A stretch of 64,000 nucleotides of DNA from JAKALD01 sp963817785 (GTDB lineage Bacteria; Pseudomonadota; Gammaproteobacteria; Burkholderiales; SG8-39), in assembly GCA_963817785.1 (NCBI GenBank), contig CAWFPL010000008.1, positions 930,001 to 994,000 of the forward strand, written 5' to 3'. The notes beneath the pieces were generated by a model, which saw only the letters and a program-made list of their open reading frames with translations, ran no database searches and had not been told where the DNA came from. A program made the position numbers and the translations under genes. Positions 43,404 through 51,513 of the stretch are shown here, piece by piece. Position 1 is the first letter of the stretch. Each line of letters opens with the position of its first letter.

Positions 43404-45685
43404 TCCATGAACACCCCTTGCTTGGCTGCACGCCCACGCCGCTGGCGTCTTACCTGAAGGCGCTGGCTGTGCTGCGCCTGGTGGCTGAGGCAGGGGCGGA
43501 CGAAGGCGGCGATCCCGATGCGACCGGTTTCTGGCGCGAGGACATGTTTGTGCTGCGCACGATGTTGACGAAGGAGGAGTTGCGGGCGTTCTTTTTGGAT
43601 CGGTATCGGCCTACGCCGCTGATTGCGCCATGGAATGGCGGGAGCGGCTTTTACTTCCATGAAGGCAAGCTCAAAGAAAAAGATCCAGTCACGGGCAAGA
43701 AGTTCAAGACTGGCGTTCGTGATCAAGAAACCGAGGCCACAAGGACGGTAGCCGCGATAGTGCAATGCACCTCCCCACGATTCGCAGACTATCGAGATGC
43801 GATCGCCATCGCTCGTGGCGTTGTCGCCGATTTCAAGATTGTCGAAGCACCTGAAAACACCTCGACGAATAACCAGAAAGACCGATTCATTCAAGCGTTC
43901 AGAAACCTTGCCTCTGACCGTTGTCTGTCTGCCATGGACAGCGCGGTTGTGATCGCCAGCGACGAGGCGAGCTTTCCACCATTGTTTGGCACGGGAGGGA
44001 ACGATGGCAACCTCGACTTCACGAACAATTTCATGCAACGGCTCTTGGAAGTGATTGACGTATCAGCAGGTGCGGCTCGTCCAGGTGCGGACGACAGTCT
44101 CAATTCAGCGTTGTTCGGTGCTCCGTGCAATTTGCTTTCAAAAAGCGCTATCGGTCAGTTTGCCCCCGGTTCCGCAGGCGGCCCGAACGCATCGTCGGGT
44201 TTCGAGGGTGGCGCCCGGACCAACGCTTGGGATTTCATCCTTATGCTCGAAGGCGCGGTGCTTTTCGCCGCTTCCGCAGTGCGGCGGCTGGAGTTCAGCG
44301 ACCGGGCCATCCTGTCGGCTCCGTTCGTCGTGCGTAGTCGGATGGGAACCGAGGGCGCCGCCAGCGCGGGTGACGATGATGATTCGCACAATGAAATATG
44401 GATGCCGCTGTGGGCGGTTCCATGCGGCGTGGATGAAGTCCGCTCCCTGCTTAGCGAAGGCCGCGCCACGCTCAATGGTCGCTCCGCCCGCGATGGTCTC
44501 GACTTTGCCCGAGCCGTGGCTCAGTTGGGCGTCAACCGTGGAATACGGAGCTTCCAGCGCTACGGTTTCCTGAAGCGGCAAGGAAAAAACTTCCTGGCGA
44601 CACCCTTGTCGCGCGTCGCGGTGCGCCGCAACCCCGATGCCGACCTCATCGCCGAACTCGAACGCCGCAACTGGCTTGCCAACGTGCAGCGTTATGCGCG
44701 TGACGAGAACGCCCCTAACGCCTTCCGCGCCGCTGCCCATCAACTCGACACCGCCTTGTTTGCGTTGACGCAACAAGCCAGCCGCACCGCATTCCAAACC
44801 GTGCTGCGACGGGTGGGGGGTATCGAAGCCGCGCTCAACGTCAGCCCCAAGTTGCAAGAATCCGTGCGTGTTCCGGCCCCGCGCCTATCATTGCCTTGGG
44901 GGATCAAGGCAGACGACAAGTCCGCCCAATTCAGGATTGCTGCCGCATTTTCGGGTTTGTGCCTGCGGGACGAGCAAGGCCGTCGAGTTTTGGATGCTCG
45001 CCGTCACCTTGCCGCGGTCAGCGAATCCCTCAACAGAGAGGGTGATCGCGCATGGGAGCCCACCTCCCGTCTCGCAGTTTGGGGACCGGGGCCACTCACC
45101 AGAAATATCGCGGCGCTGTTGCACCGGCGGCGGCTGGAAGCGATTCCGCTCGGTGCGGAAGGCGAAGCGCTGGCCAGCCAGACCGGCGCCATCGGCGACG
45201 ATGTGGCCGCGTTTCTCGATGGCGCCACAGACGACGCCCGCATCGGCGAACTTCTCGGCGGTCTTGCATGTGTGGACTGGAGCAGCGCTGAGCCGCCACG
45301 GGCGAATAAACATGCAGATGAAGAAACCGTGCTGCCGCCGACGTTCGCGCTCCTGAAAGTTTTTTTCACGTCAGAGTTTATGCTGCGCGCCTTGAAGTGG
45401 CTGCCTCCGGATCGGAGTTTCCGTCTGCCCGCCGAAATCCCGGCGCGCCTGACCGCCAACGACGCACAGGCTGCCGTGCGCATCGCGTGGCAACGCTTGC
45501 GCGCGATCGGCGTGAAGCTGCCGGGTCGAAATCCGCCCCAGGTCGCGGGCGTGGATGGCGCGCGCTGGCTCGCGGCCTTGTGCATTCCGCTCACCTACGC
45601 AGAAACCGCACGGCTGCTGCGCGGCCTCGATTTAGGCCCCGAGTTCGAATCCGATCGTATCCGACCAACCGAACTTACTGTTTGA
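43400..45685 (+). CDS. csx17: Csx17/Cas8u2 large subunit of type I-G Cascade
   Basis: A 761-residue protein beginning at ATG 43400, which overlaps the cas3 stop and follows a CAGGAGG ribosome site; longer in-frame extension into cas3 is not needed. The start HPLLGCTPTPLASYLKALAV and later NFMQRLLEVIDVS are typical of Csx17. It is the large subunit, expected to recognise the PAM and help load the DNA target. No catalytic motif is expected. It is followed by cas7 after 14 bases. Confidence 0.93.
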   Translation: MIHEHPLLGCTPTPLASYLKALAVLRLVAEAGADEGGDPDATGFWREDMFVLRTMLTKEELRAFFLDRYRPTPLIAPWNGGSGFYFHEGKLKEKDPVTGKKFKTGVRDQETEATRTVAAIVQCTSPRFADYRDAIAIARGVVADFKIVEAPENTSTNNQKDRFIQAFRNLASDRCLSAMDSAVVIASDEASFPPLFGTGGNDGNLDFTNNFMQRLLEVIDVSAGAARPGADDSLNSALFGAPCNLLSKSAIGQFAPGSAGGPNASSGFEGGARTNAWDFILMLEGAVLFAASAVRRLEFSDRAILSAPFVVRSRMGTEGAASAGDDDDSHNEIWMPLWAVPCGVDEVRSLLSEGRATLNGRSARDGLDFARAVAQLGVNRGIRSFQRYGFLKRQGKNFLATPLSRVAVRRNPDADLIAELERRNWLANVQRYARDENAPNAFRAAAHQLDTALFALTQQASRTAFQTVLRRVGGIEAALNVSPKLQESVRVPAPRLSLPWGIKADDKSAQFRIAAAFSGLCLRDEQGRRVLDARRHLAAVSESLNREGDRAWEPTSRLAVWGPGPLTRNIAALLHRRRLEAIPLGAEGEALASQTGAIGDDVAAFLDGATDDARIGELLGGLACVDWSSAEPPRANKHADEETVLPPTFALLKVFFTSEFMLRALKWLPPDRSFRLPAEIPARLTANDAQAAVRIAWQRLRAIGVKLPGRNPPQVAGVDGARWLAALCIPLTYAETARLLRGLDLGPEFESDRIRPTELTV

Positions 45686-45699
45686 CCAGGAGAATCGCC

Positions 45700-46716
45700 A
45701 TGCGGATTAAACTCGATGCTCTCGCGGCCGCGCCGCGCCTGCTGCTGGAGGCACACTTGCAACCCATTCAGGGCACGCGCTTCCAGCCGACCGGCTTTCC
45801 GAATCTGGGCGCCGCCACGTACGACGGACCGAATGGCGAGCGCATGCTACTGGTGGAGTCAGCGCAGAGCATGGCAAATCGCTTGGAAACGGTGTGCTGG
45901 GACAGACCCGCTGACAACTGGGTGGCTCCGCTCAAGGGATTGCCGCTGGTAAAAGTGGTGGACAAGAAGGGCAAGCCGTTGACCAACAGTGTCTTGGAAG
46001 CACACCGCATCAACTCGCCGTACATTCTGGAAGGCAAGGACAAGAGCGTGTTCCAGACCCTGAAATCGGAACTCGCCGACACGGAAGAAGGGCCAGTGGA
46101 CATCAAGAAGCTCGCCGCCGTCCTGCTTAAGCTGGATGCGAACGCATTGCTCCACGGCGTATTCCTGGCGAAATCGGATCTCGCCGGCGGGCGCCTACGG
46201 CTACCGCGTGCCCTGTCGTCTTTCATCGAAGCGGAAGAAATCAAGGAAGCGCAGAGCGGCGGCGTGAAGAACGATCACGTCAACCCGTCCGGCGACACGG
46301 CCAAGGGCTTCGGAAACGTCCCCTTCGCTCGCTCCGAATTCACCTCAGCCAGGATCGTTGCCTACTTTAATCTGGACCTCGCCCAAATTCGCGCCTTCGG
46401 CCTCGGCCAAGCTGTCGCCGATTTATTGATCGCGCTCGCGCTGTTTAAGATTCAGGCCTTGCTCGCTTCCGGGCTCCGTCTTCGCACGGCCTGCGATCTG
46501 GAAGTTAAGGAGTCCGGCATCATCATCAAGCGTCCGACGGGTTTTGTCTTTCCAACGCTTGCTGAACTCGAATCGGCGCTGCCAAGCTTGATCGAAGCGG
46601 TTGCCACAGAGCATAAGTGGCCAGCGGATCGCGTTACCCGTGTGACATGGGACGGGTCAACTCAGCCGAAGAAAGACAAAGCCCCGAAGACTGGCGATGA
46701 CGAAGTAGTGGCCTGA
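45700..46716 (+). CDS. csb1: Cas7 (Csb1/GSU0053 family)
   Basis: A 338-residue RAMP-fold backbone protein. An ATG at 45700 follows CCAGGAG. The N-terminal region has LEAHLQPIQGTRFQPTGFPN and ESAQSMANRLE; the middle has NALLHGVFLA and RLPRALSSFIEA; it then has KNDHVNPSGDTAKGFGNVPF. These match Csb1, which coats the crRNA spacer in type I-G Cascade. It lies between the large subunit and the Cas5-Cas6 fusion in the expected order. Confidence 0.93.
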   Translation: MRIKLDALAAAPRLLLEAHLQPIQGTRFQPTGFPNLGAATYDGPNGERMLLVESAQSMANRLETVCWDRPADNWVAPLKGLPLVKVVDKKGKPLTNSVLEAHRINSPYILEGKDKSVFQTLKSELADTEEGPVDIKKLAAVLLKLDANALLHGVFLAKSDLAGGRLRLPRALSSFIEAEEIKEAQSGGVKNDHVNPSGDTAKGFGNVPFARSEFTSARIVAYFNLDLAQIRAFGLGQAVADLLIALALFKIQALLASGLRLRTACDLEVKESGIIIKRPTGFVFPTLAELESALPSLIEAVATEHKWPADRVTRVTWDGSTQPKKDKAPKTGDDEVVA

Positions 46717-46721
46717 CGGCC

Positions 46722-48311
46722 ATGCTCGCTATCGCCTTCACCTTCCCCGCCGGGCGTTATCACGCCACACCCTGGGGTCGGCACGTCAACGAAGCGGACG
46801 TGGCCTGGCCCCCTGACTTGTGGCGTATCTCCCGCGCACTAATCGCGGTGTGGCATCGAAAGTTGGGTTCTTACCCCCGCGAGCAGATCCACGCACTGCT
46901 GGCATGTCTGGCGGAGGCCGACCTGCCATCGTTCCGTCTGCCGGAAGTGGCGATCCATTCGCACACGCGACACTACATGCCCGGCAAGAGGGATAAGCGC
47001 ACGCTGGTATTCGATGCCTTTGCGCGCGTCGCGAATGACGACCCTATTGTCATTGGCTGGCCCGAGCTTGAATTGAACGGAAAGCAAACCGAAGTGCTCG
47101 ACGCCTTGCTTGAGAATCTAGGTTTCCTGGGCCGCGCCGAGTCCTGGGTGGACGCTCGCCGCGCGCCGGCGCCAGTGGACTTCAACTGCGTGCCCGCTGC
47201 CGAATCCGTGGATCTTGAAACAGGAGAGGTAACGGGCGAGATCGTGCGCCTGATGGCGCCGAACACTCCGGCGATTTATCGCGCATTCCGTTCAGGAAAG
47301 CTTGAAGCCGCCGGGATCAAGCTCGACGCCACGGGGCGCCCGCCCAGACTCAAGCCAGACCAGAAGAAGCTGCTAACAACCCTTCCCGACGATTGGCTGA
47401 ACGCCATCGGCGTGGAAACCGGCGAACTCCAGGCCGCCGGCTGGAGCGCGCCGCCCTGTGCACGGACCGTAAGCTACCGCCGGCCACTGCACGCGCTCAG
47501 GACCACCGCGCCGAAGGTCATCCGCAAGCCGGCGATCGCCAGGCCGAATACGACCATCACCACTGCACGCTTCGTGCTCTACGGCAAACCTCTTCCGCGC
47601 ATCGAAGACGCGGTACGCATCGGCGAGGCCCTGCGCGCTGCCGCGATGGGCCGCGCCAAACGTCTCCTTGGCCCCGATGCTCTGCCCACCCTGCTTTCCG
47701 GGCATGACCTGGGGGAGCACAACCGTCACGCGCATGCCTTCTGGCTACCTGATCCAAACAAGCGCGGTGAGATCGAACATGTTCTCGTGCACGCTCCGGG
47801 CGGTTTAAGTTCCGAAGCCATGCACGTACTAACTGCCCTTCAGAAAATCGACCGCGATGAAAGCGAACCGCTAAGGCTGATGCTGGATGGATTCGGTAGC
47901 GCATCGCTATTCGACAGAGTGATGCCCGTGACCGGCGAAGGCCTGGTATGGCGAAGCGTGACGCCCTACCTCCACCCCTGGTACCTCAAGAAGCCCGAGA
48001 TGCGCACGTCGGAAGCCACCGCGGCAGCCATCCTTGGTCAGCTACGGCGTGAATGGCGTGCGCGCGGCACAGGGCTACCGGACATCGTCGAAATCCGCGA
48101 ACTGCCCTCTATTCAATGCGGAGGCCGGAAAATACGTCCTCTGCACTTCCACCGCTTCCGCCGCAAGCGCGGGCTCACACAACCCGACACCCTCGGCCGC
48201 TTGCTGGAACTGCGCTTCGCTGCGCCCGTGCGCGGCCCTCTCGCCCTCGGCTTCGCCTGCCACTTCGGGCTCGGGCTTTTCGAACCAGTGGCGCAGGCTG
48301 CGCAATCGTGA
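46722..48311 (+). CDS. csb2: Cas5-Cas6 fusion (Csb2/GSU0054 family)
   Basis: A 529-residue protein, five bases after csb1. The start LAIAFTFPAGRYHATPWGRH and WPPDLWRISRALIAVWHRK are characteristic of Csb2. The C-terminal part (from about residue 300) has His-rich stretches (GEHNRHAHAFWLPD) and a glycine-rich end (ARPRGPLAL-like) consistent with a Cas6-type RAMP. It should cap the crRNA 5' handle and process repeat RNA. Confidence 0.92.
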   Translation: MLAIAFTFPAGRYHATPWGRHVNEADVAWPPDLWRISRALIAVWHRKLGSYPREQIHALLACLAEADLPSFRLPEVAIHSHTRHYMPGKRDKRTLVFDAFARVANDDPIVIGWPELELNGKQTEVLDALLENLGFLGRAESWVDARRAPAPVDFNCVPAAESVDLETGEVTGEIVRLMAPNTPAIYRAFRSGKLEAAGIKLDATGRPPRLKPDQKKLLTTLPDDWLNAIGVETGELQAAGWSAPPCARTVSYRRPLHALRTTAPKVIRKPAIARPNTTITTARFVLYGKPLPRIEDAVRIGEALRAAAMGRAKRLLGPDALPTLLSGHDLGEHNRHAHAFWLPDPNKRGEIEHVLVHAPGGLSSEAMHVLTALQKIDRDESEPLRLMLDGFGSASLFDRVMPVTGEGLVWRSVTPYLHPWYLKKPEMRTSEATAAAILGQLRREWRARGTGLPDIVEIRELPSIQCGGRKIRPLHFHRFRRKRGLTQPDTLGRLLELRFAAPVRGPLALGFACHFGLGLFEPVAQAAQS

Positions 48312-48385
48312 CGCCTTGGATCGCGATTCGACGCACATCGATCGGGCGTAGAATCCGGGCCGGGGCGTCGCGCAGGGAGTCCGCC

Positions 48386-48637
48386 ATGACGGAAGCCGAG
48401 CTTTTGAAGCGCATTACCATCAACCCGAAGATCTTCGGCGGCAAGCCGATCATCCGCGGCATGCGAATCGCGGTCGAGCATGTCCTCGGCATGCTTGCAG
48501 CCGGTGCAACAGCGGCCGAAATCCTCGAGCACTACCCGTACCTCGAAGAGGCAGACGTTCGTGCCTGCCTCGTCTACGCGCAGCGCGTGGTCGGACATGA
48601 GCGCGTCGAGCCAGCGTTCGTCGACTCCCCGGATTGA
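48386..48637 (+). CDS. DUF433 antitoxin-like protein
   Basis: An 83-residue DUF433 protein with the family core RITINPKIFGGKPIIRGMRI and a helix-turn-helix VLGMLAAGATAAEILEHYPY, ending in LEEADVRACLVYAQR. An ATG at 48386 follows CAGGGAG. DUF433 proteins pair with DUF5615 PIN-like proteins in toxin-antitoxin-like modules, and here the stop overlaps the partner's start. It is inserted between csb2 and cas4-cas1. Confidence 0.88.
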   Translation: MTEAELLKRITINPKIFGGKPIIRGMRIAVEHVLGMLAAGATAAEILEHYPYLEEADVRACLVYAQRVVGHERVEPAFVDSPD

Positions 48638-48993
48638 AGCTGCTGCTGGACAGGTGTGTTTCGCCACGCACGCGGACGACGCTCGCGGCGGCGGGGCATG
48701 ACGCGGTCTGGGCGGGAGACTGGAATCCCGACCCAGGCGACGCGGCGATCCTCGAGGCTGCCTGGCGCGAATCGAGGATTCTGATTACGCTCGACAAGGA
48801 TTTCGGAGAGCTTGCAGTAGCGTTTGGTCAACCTCATTGCGGCATTGTTCGCCTGGTGGACATCCACCCTCGAGATCAGGTATCGGCCTGTGAAACGGTC
48901 TTGGCGCGGCATGGAGACGAGCTGGCCGGGGGCGCAATCGCGACGATAACGCGCGACCGGATACGCCTGAGACCCGGCGGATCATTCGAATGA
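48634..48993 (+). CDS. DUF5615 PIN-like toxin
   Basis: A 119-residue protein starting at TTG 48634 within the DUF433 stop. It has the PIN-like Asp positions: LLLDRCVSPRTRTTLAAAGH, then DAAILEAAWRESRILITLDKDFG and GIVRLVDIHP. It is the probable ribonuclease-like toxin of the pair. Within a CRISPR locus it could act as an addiction module that penalises loss of the cas genes; this is inference. Confidence 0.87.
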   Translation: MKLLLDRCVSPRTRTTLAAAGHDAVWAGDWNPDPGDAAILEAAWRESRILITLDKDFGELAVAFGQPHCGIVRLVDIHPRDQVSACETVLARHGDELAGGAIATITRDRIRLRPGGSFE

Positions 48994-49018
48994 ACCCCGG
49001 CTGCAATGACCGCCGCCG

Positions 49019-49186
49019 CTGCAGCGCCTCCTCGACGAGTACCTGCACGAGATGCCGCGCTTGGTGAAGAACGTCTACGGGCGCGAAACGATCGAGGACG
49101 CGTAACGGGAATTCCTGCTCGACGACGAGACGGGGTTCGACCCCGCGATCGTGCGCAGACTGCGGGAACGTCTGCGGCTCGATTAG
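49019..49186 (+). pseudogene. Short gene relic between toxin and cas4-cas1
   Basis: The frame from 49019 reads LQRLLDEYLHEMPRLVKNVY and then GRETIEDA, followed by a stop (TAA 49103-49105). It continues in the same frame as REFLLDDETGFDPAIVRRLR to TAG 49184-49186. Coding-like composition on both sides of one stop suggests a decayed gene. No family was recognised. Confidence 0.45.
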
Positions 49187-49238
49187 CGCCCTACCTCTCG
49201 GGGGGCCCGTTCCGGAGCAGTCTCATGGCTGAATCAAG

Positions 49239-50984
49239 ATGACCGAGGACGGCGGCGAAGCCGCTCCGCAGCAGCCGGACCAGCCCGAGCTGCCATTGCC
49301 CTTCCCCGAGTTCACCGGGGACATGCCGCTGTTGCCTGCGCGCATGGTCAACGAATACCAGTATTGCCCGCGCCTCGCTTACCTCGAGTGGGTGCAGGGC
49401 GAATGGGCCGAGTCCGCTGACACGGTCGAGGGCCGTCACAAGCACAAGCGCGTGGATGCCGCGTCCGGCGGCGAACTGCCCGACCCCGGCGCGGAGGACA
49501 CCGAGGAACGCATCCATGCCCGCTCGGTGACGCTTTCCTCAGCGCGCCTCGGGCTGATCGCGAAAATAGACCTGGTCGAGGGCAGCGGCAACGCGGTCAC
49601 GCCAGTGGACTACAAGCGCGGCAAGCGCCCGCACATTGCCAAGGGCGCCTACGACCCGGAGCGGGTGCAGCTGTGCATCCAGGGCATGCTGCTGGAAGAG
49701 CACGGCTACCAGGTGGCCGAGGGCGTGCTGTATTTCGTCGAGGGCAAGGAGCGCGTGCGTGTGCCCTTGGACGAAGAGCTGCGCGCGCTCACGCGGAACG
49801 CGGGAGACGGCCTGCGGCTTATCGCCGTCGGCGGACAGATTCCCGCGCCGCTCGAGAACAGTCCCAAGTGCCCGCGCTGCTCGCTCGTCGGCATCTGCCT
49901 GCCCGATGAGGTCAATTTCTTTCGCCGCGGCGAGGACCCGCCGCGGCCGCTCGCGGTCGGGCGCGACGAGGCGCTGCCGATGTACGTGCAGATGAACCGC
50001 GCCAAGGTCTCGCGCAGCGGCGAGACGCTCGAAGTGAGCGTCGAGGACAAGGTAGTGAGCAGCGCTCGCATCCGCGAGGTGTCTCAGCTTGTGCTAATGG
50101 GCAACATCTACCTCACAACGCCCTGCCTGCAGGAGCTGATGAGCCACGGGATCCCGGTGACGTGGATGAGCCATGGCGGCTGGTTCATGGGGCACACGAT
50201 CGGCACCGGGCACAAGAACGTGGAGCTGCGCACGGCGCAGTACCATGCGAGCTTCGAGGAACGGCGATGCCTGGGCCTTGCCAAGGGCCTGGTCGAAGCG
50301 AAAATCCTGAACGCCCGCACGCTGCTGCGGCGCAACTGGCGGACGGAGGAAAAACCTGAGCGCCTGACCGATGCGATGAAGCAGGATGCGGAAGCCGCCC
50401 GGCGCGCCAAGTCGCTCCCGGAGCTGCTCGGCAACGAGGGAAGCGCCGCCGCACGCTACTTCGGCGCGTTCGCCAATCTGATCAAGCCGGGCGATACGGC
50501 GTCCGGCCAGCTGACCTTCGATTTCACCGCGCGTAACCGCCGCCCGCCGACCGACCCGGTCAACGCCCTGCTCTCCTTCTCGTACGCGCTGCTCGTGCGA
50601 ACCTTCGCGGTGACCCTCGCGGCGGTGGGCTTCGATCCGTATCGCGGCTACTACCACCAGCCGCGCTACGGCAGGCCCGCCCTCGCGCTCGACCTGATGG
50701 AGCCGTTCCGGCCGCTGGTGGCGGATTCGGCGGTGCTGATGGCGATCAACAACGGCGAAGTGCGGCCGTCCGATTTCGTGCGCGCGGGGCGCGCGGTGGC
50801 CCTTTCGCCCGACGGCCGCAAACGCTTCATCGCCGGCTTCGAGCGGCGCATGAGCCAGGAGATCACCCACCCGCTGTTCGGCTACCGGGTGAGCTACCGG
50901 CGGCTGATCGAGCTCCAGGCGCGCCTCCTGGGACGGCACCTGCTCGGCGAGATCGACGAATACCCCAACCTCGTGACGAGGTGA
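49239..50984 (+). CDS. cas4-cas1: Cas4-Cas1 fusion adaptation protein
   Basis: A 581-residue fusion typical of type I-G. Cas4 half (about residues 1-225): YQYCPRLAYLEWVQG, IAKIDLVEG, the RecB-type VDYKRGK, and the iron-sulfur cysteines KCPRCSLVGICLPDE. Cas1 half (about 245-581): catalytic Glu in LLGNEGSAAARYFGAF, His in GFDPYRGYYHQPRYGRP and Asp in LALDLMEPFRPLV. It selects and trims prespacers by PAM and integrates them into the array. Its gene is four bases from cas2. Confidence 0.96.
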   Translation: MTEDGGEAAPQQPDQPELPLPFPEFTGDMPLLPARMVNEYQYCPRLAYLEWVQGEWAESADTVEGRHKHKRVDAASGGELPDPGAEDTEERIHARSVTLSSARLGLIAKIDLVEGSGNAVTPVDYKRGKRPHIAKGAYDPERVQLCIQGMLLEEHGYQVAEGVLYFVEGKERVRVPLDEELRALTRNAGDGLRLIAVGGQIPAPLENSPKCPRCSLVGICLPDEVNFFRRGEDPPRPLAVGRDEALPMYVQMNRAKVSRSGETLEVSVEDKVVSSARIREVSQLVLMGNIYLTTPCLQELMSHGIPVTWMSHGGWFMGHTIGTGHKNVELRTAQYHASFEERRCLGLAKGLVEAKILNARTLLRRNWRTEEKPERLTDAMKQDAEAARRAKSLPELLGNEGSAAARYFGAFANLIKPGDTASGQLTFDFTARNRRPPTDPVNALLSFSYALLVRTFAVTLAAVGFDPYRGYYHQPRYGRPALALDLMEPFRPLVADSAVLMAINNGEVRPSDFVRAGRAVALSPDGRKRFIAGFERRMSQEITHPLFGYRVSYRRLIELQARLLGRHLLGEIDEYPNLVTR

Positions 50985-50987
50985 ACC

Positions 50988-51278
50988 GTGGAAGAACACC
51001 TGTACATCGTAGCCTACGACATCAGCGATCCCAAGCGCTGGCGGCGCGTGTTCAGGCTGATGCACGGCTACGGCGAATGGCTGCAGCTCTCCGTGTTCCA
51101 GTGCCGGCTGAGCCGCAGGCGGCACGCCGAGATGATCCAGCTGCTTGACGGGATCATCCACCACAAGGAGGATCACGTCATCACGATGGAGGTCGGGCCG
51201 GCGGAGTCGGTGAAACCCAGGGTCGTGAGCCTGGGCAAAACTTTCGAGCCGATCGCCCGCGAACCGGTCATCGTGTAA
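50988..51278 (+). CDS. cas2: Cas2
   Basis: A 96-residue protein from GTG 50988. Landmarks are LYIVAYDISDPKRWRRVFRL with the conserved Asp, YGEWLQLSVFQCRLS, and a C-terminal VEVGPAESVKPRVVSLGK. It forms the integrase complex with Cas1. The gene ends 235 bases before the first repeat. Confidence 0.96.
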   Translation: MEEHLYIVAYDISDPKRWRRVFRLMHGYGEWLQLSVFQCRLSRRRHAEMIQLLDGIIHHKEDHVITMEVGPAESVKPRVVSLGKTFEPIAREPVIV

Positions 51279-51513
51279 GGAACGCAAAGTGGGACGAAAT
51301 GCCCGCGAACCTCGCCGCATGAATGCGAGCGGTGACGTGACGCGGGACGCGGGAAGCAGTGCTCGCGCGGCTGCAAGCTCTTTAAAAATTTGGATAAAAT
51401 CGAATCCGAGGCGGATAGACTTGTTCTCGGACGCACGAAGTTACGGGCGTTTGCAGGCAGCGCTCGCAAGTCTCGCCCGGTCGCCCCGCTGGATGCGGGG
51501 TTCCGGGCGAGCT
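51279..51513 (+). promoter_or_regulatory. CRISPR leader
   Basis: The region between cas2 and the first repeat. An AT-rich tract, TTTAAAAATTTGGATAAAAT (51380-51399), is the likely promoter core. The opposite end of the array has a degenerate repeat, which confirms that new spacers enter here. Confidence 0.7.

Noticed and set aside
50094..51320. 408-residue open frame antisense to cas4-cas1 and cas2
   Set aside because: High-GC shadow frame opposite a clear coding frame; no family features and His/Arg-rich composition.
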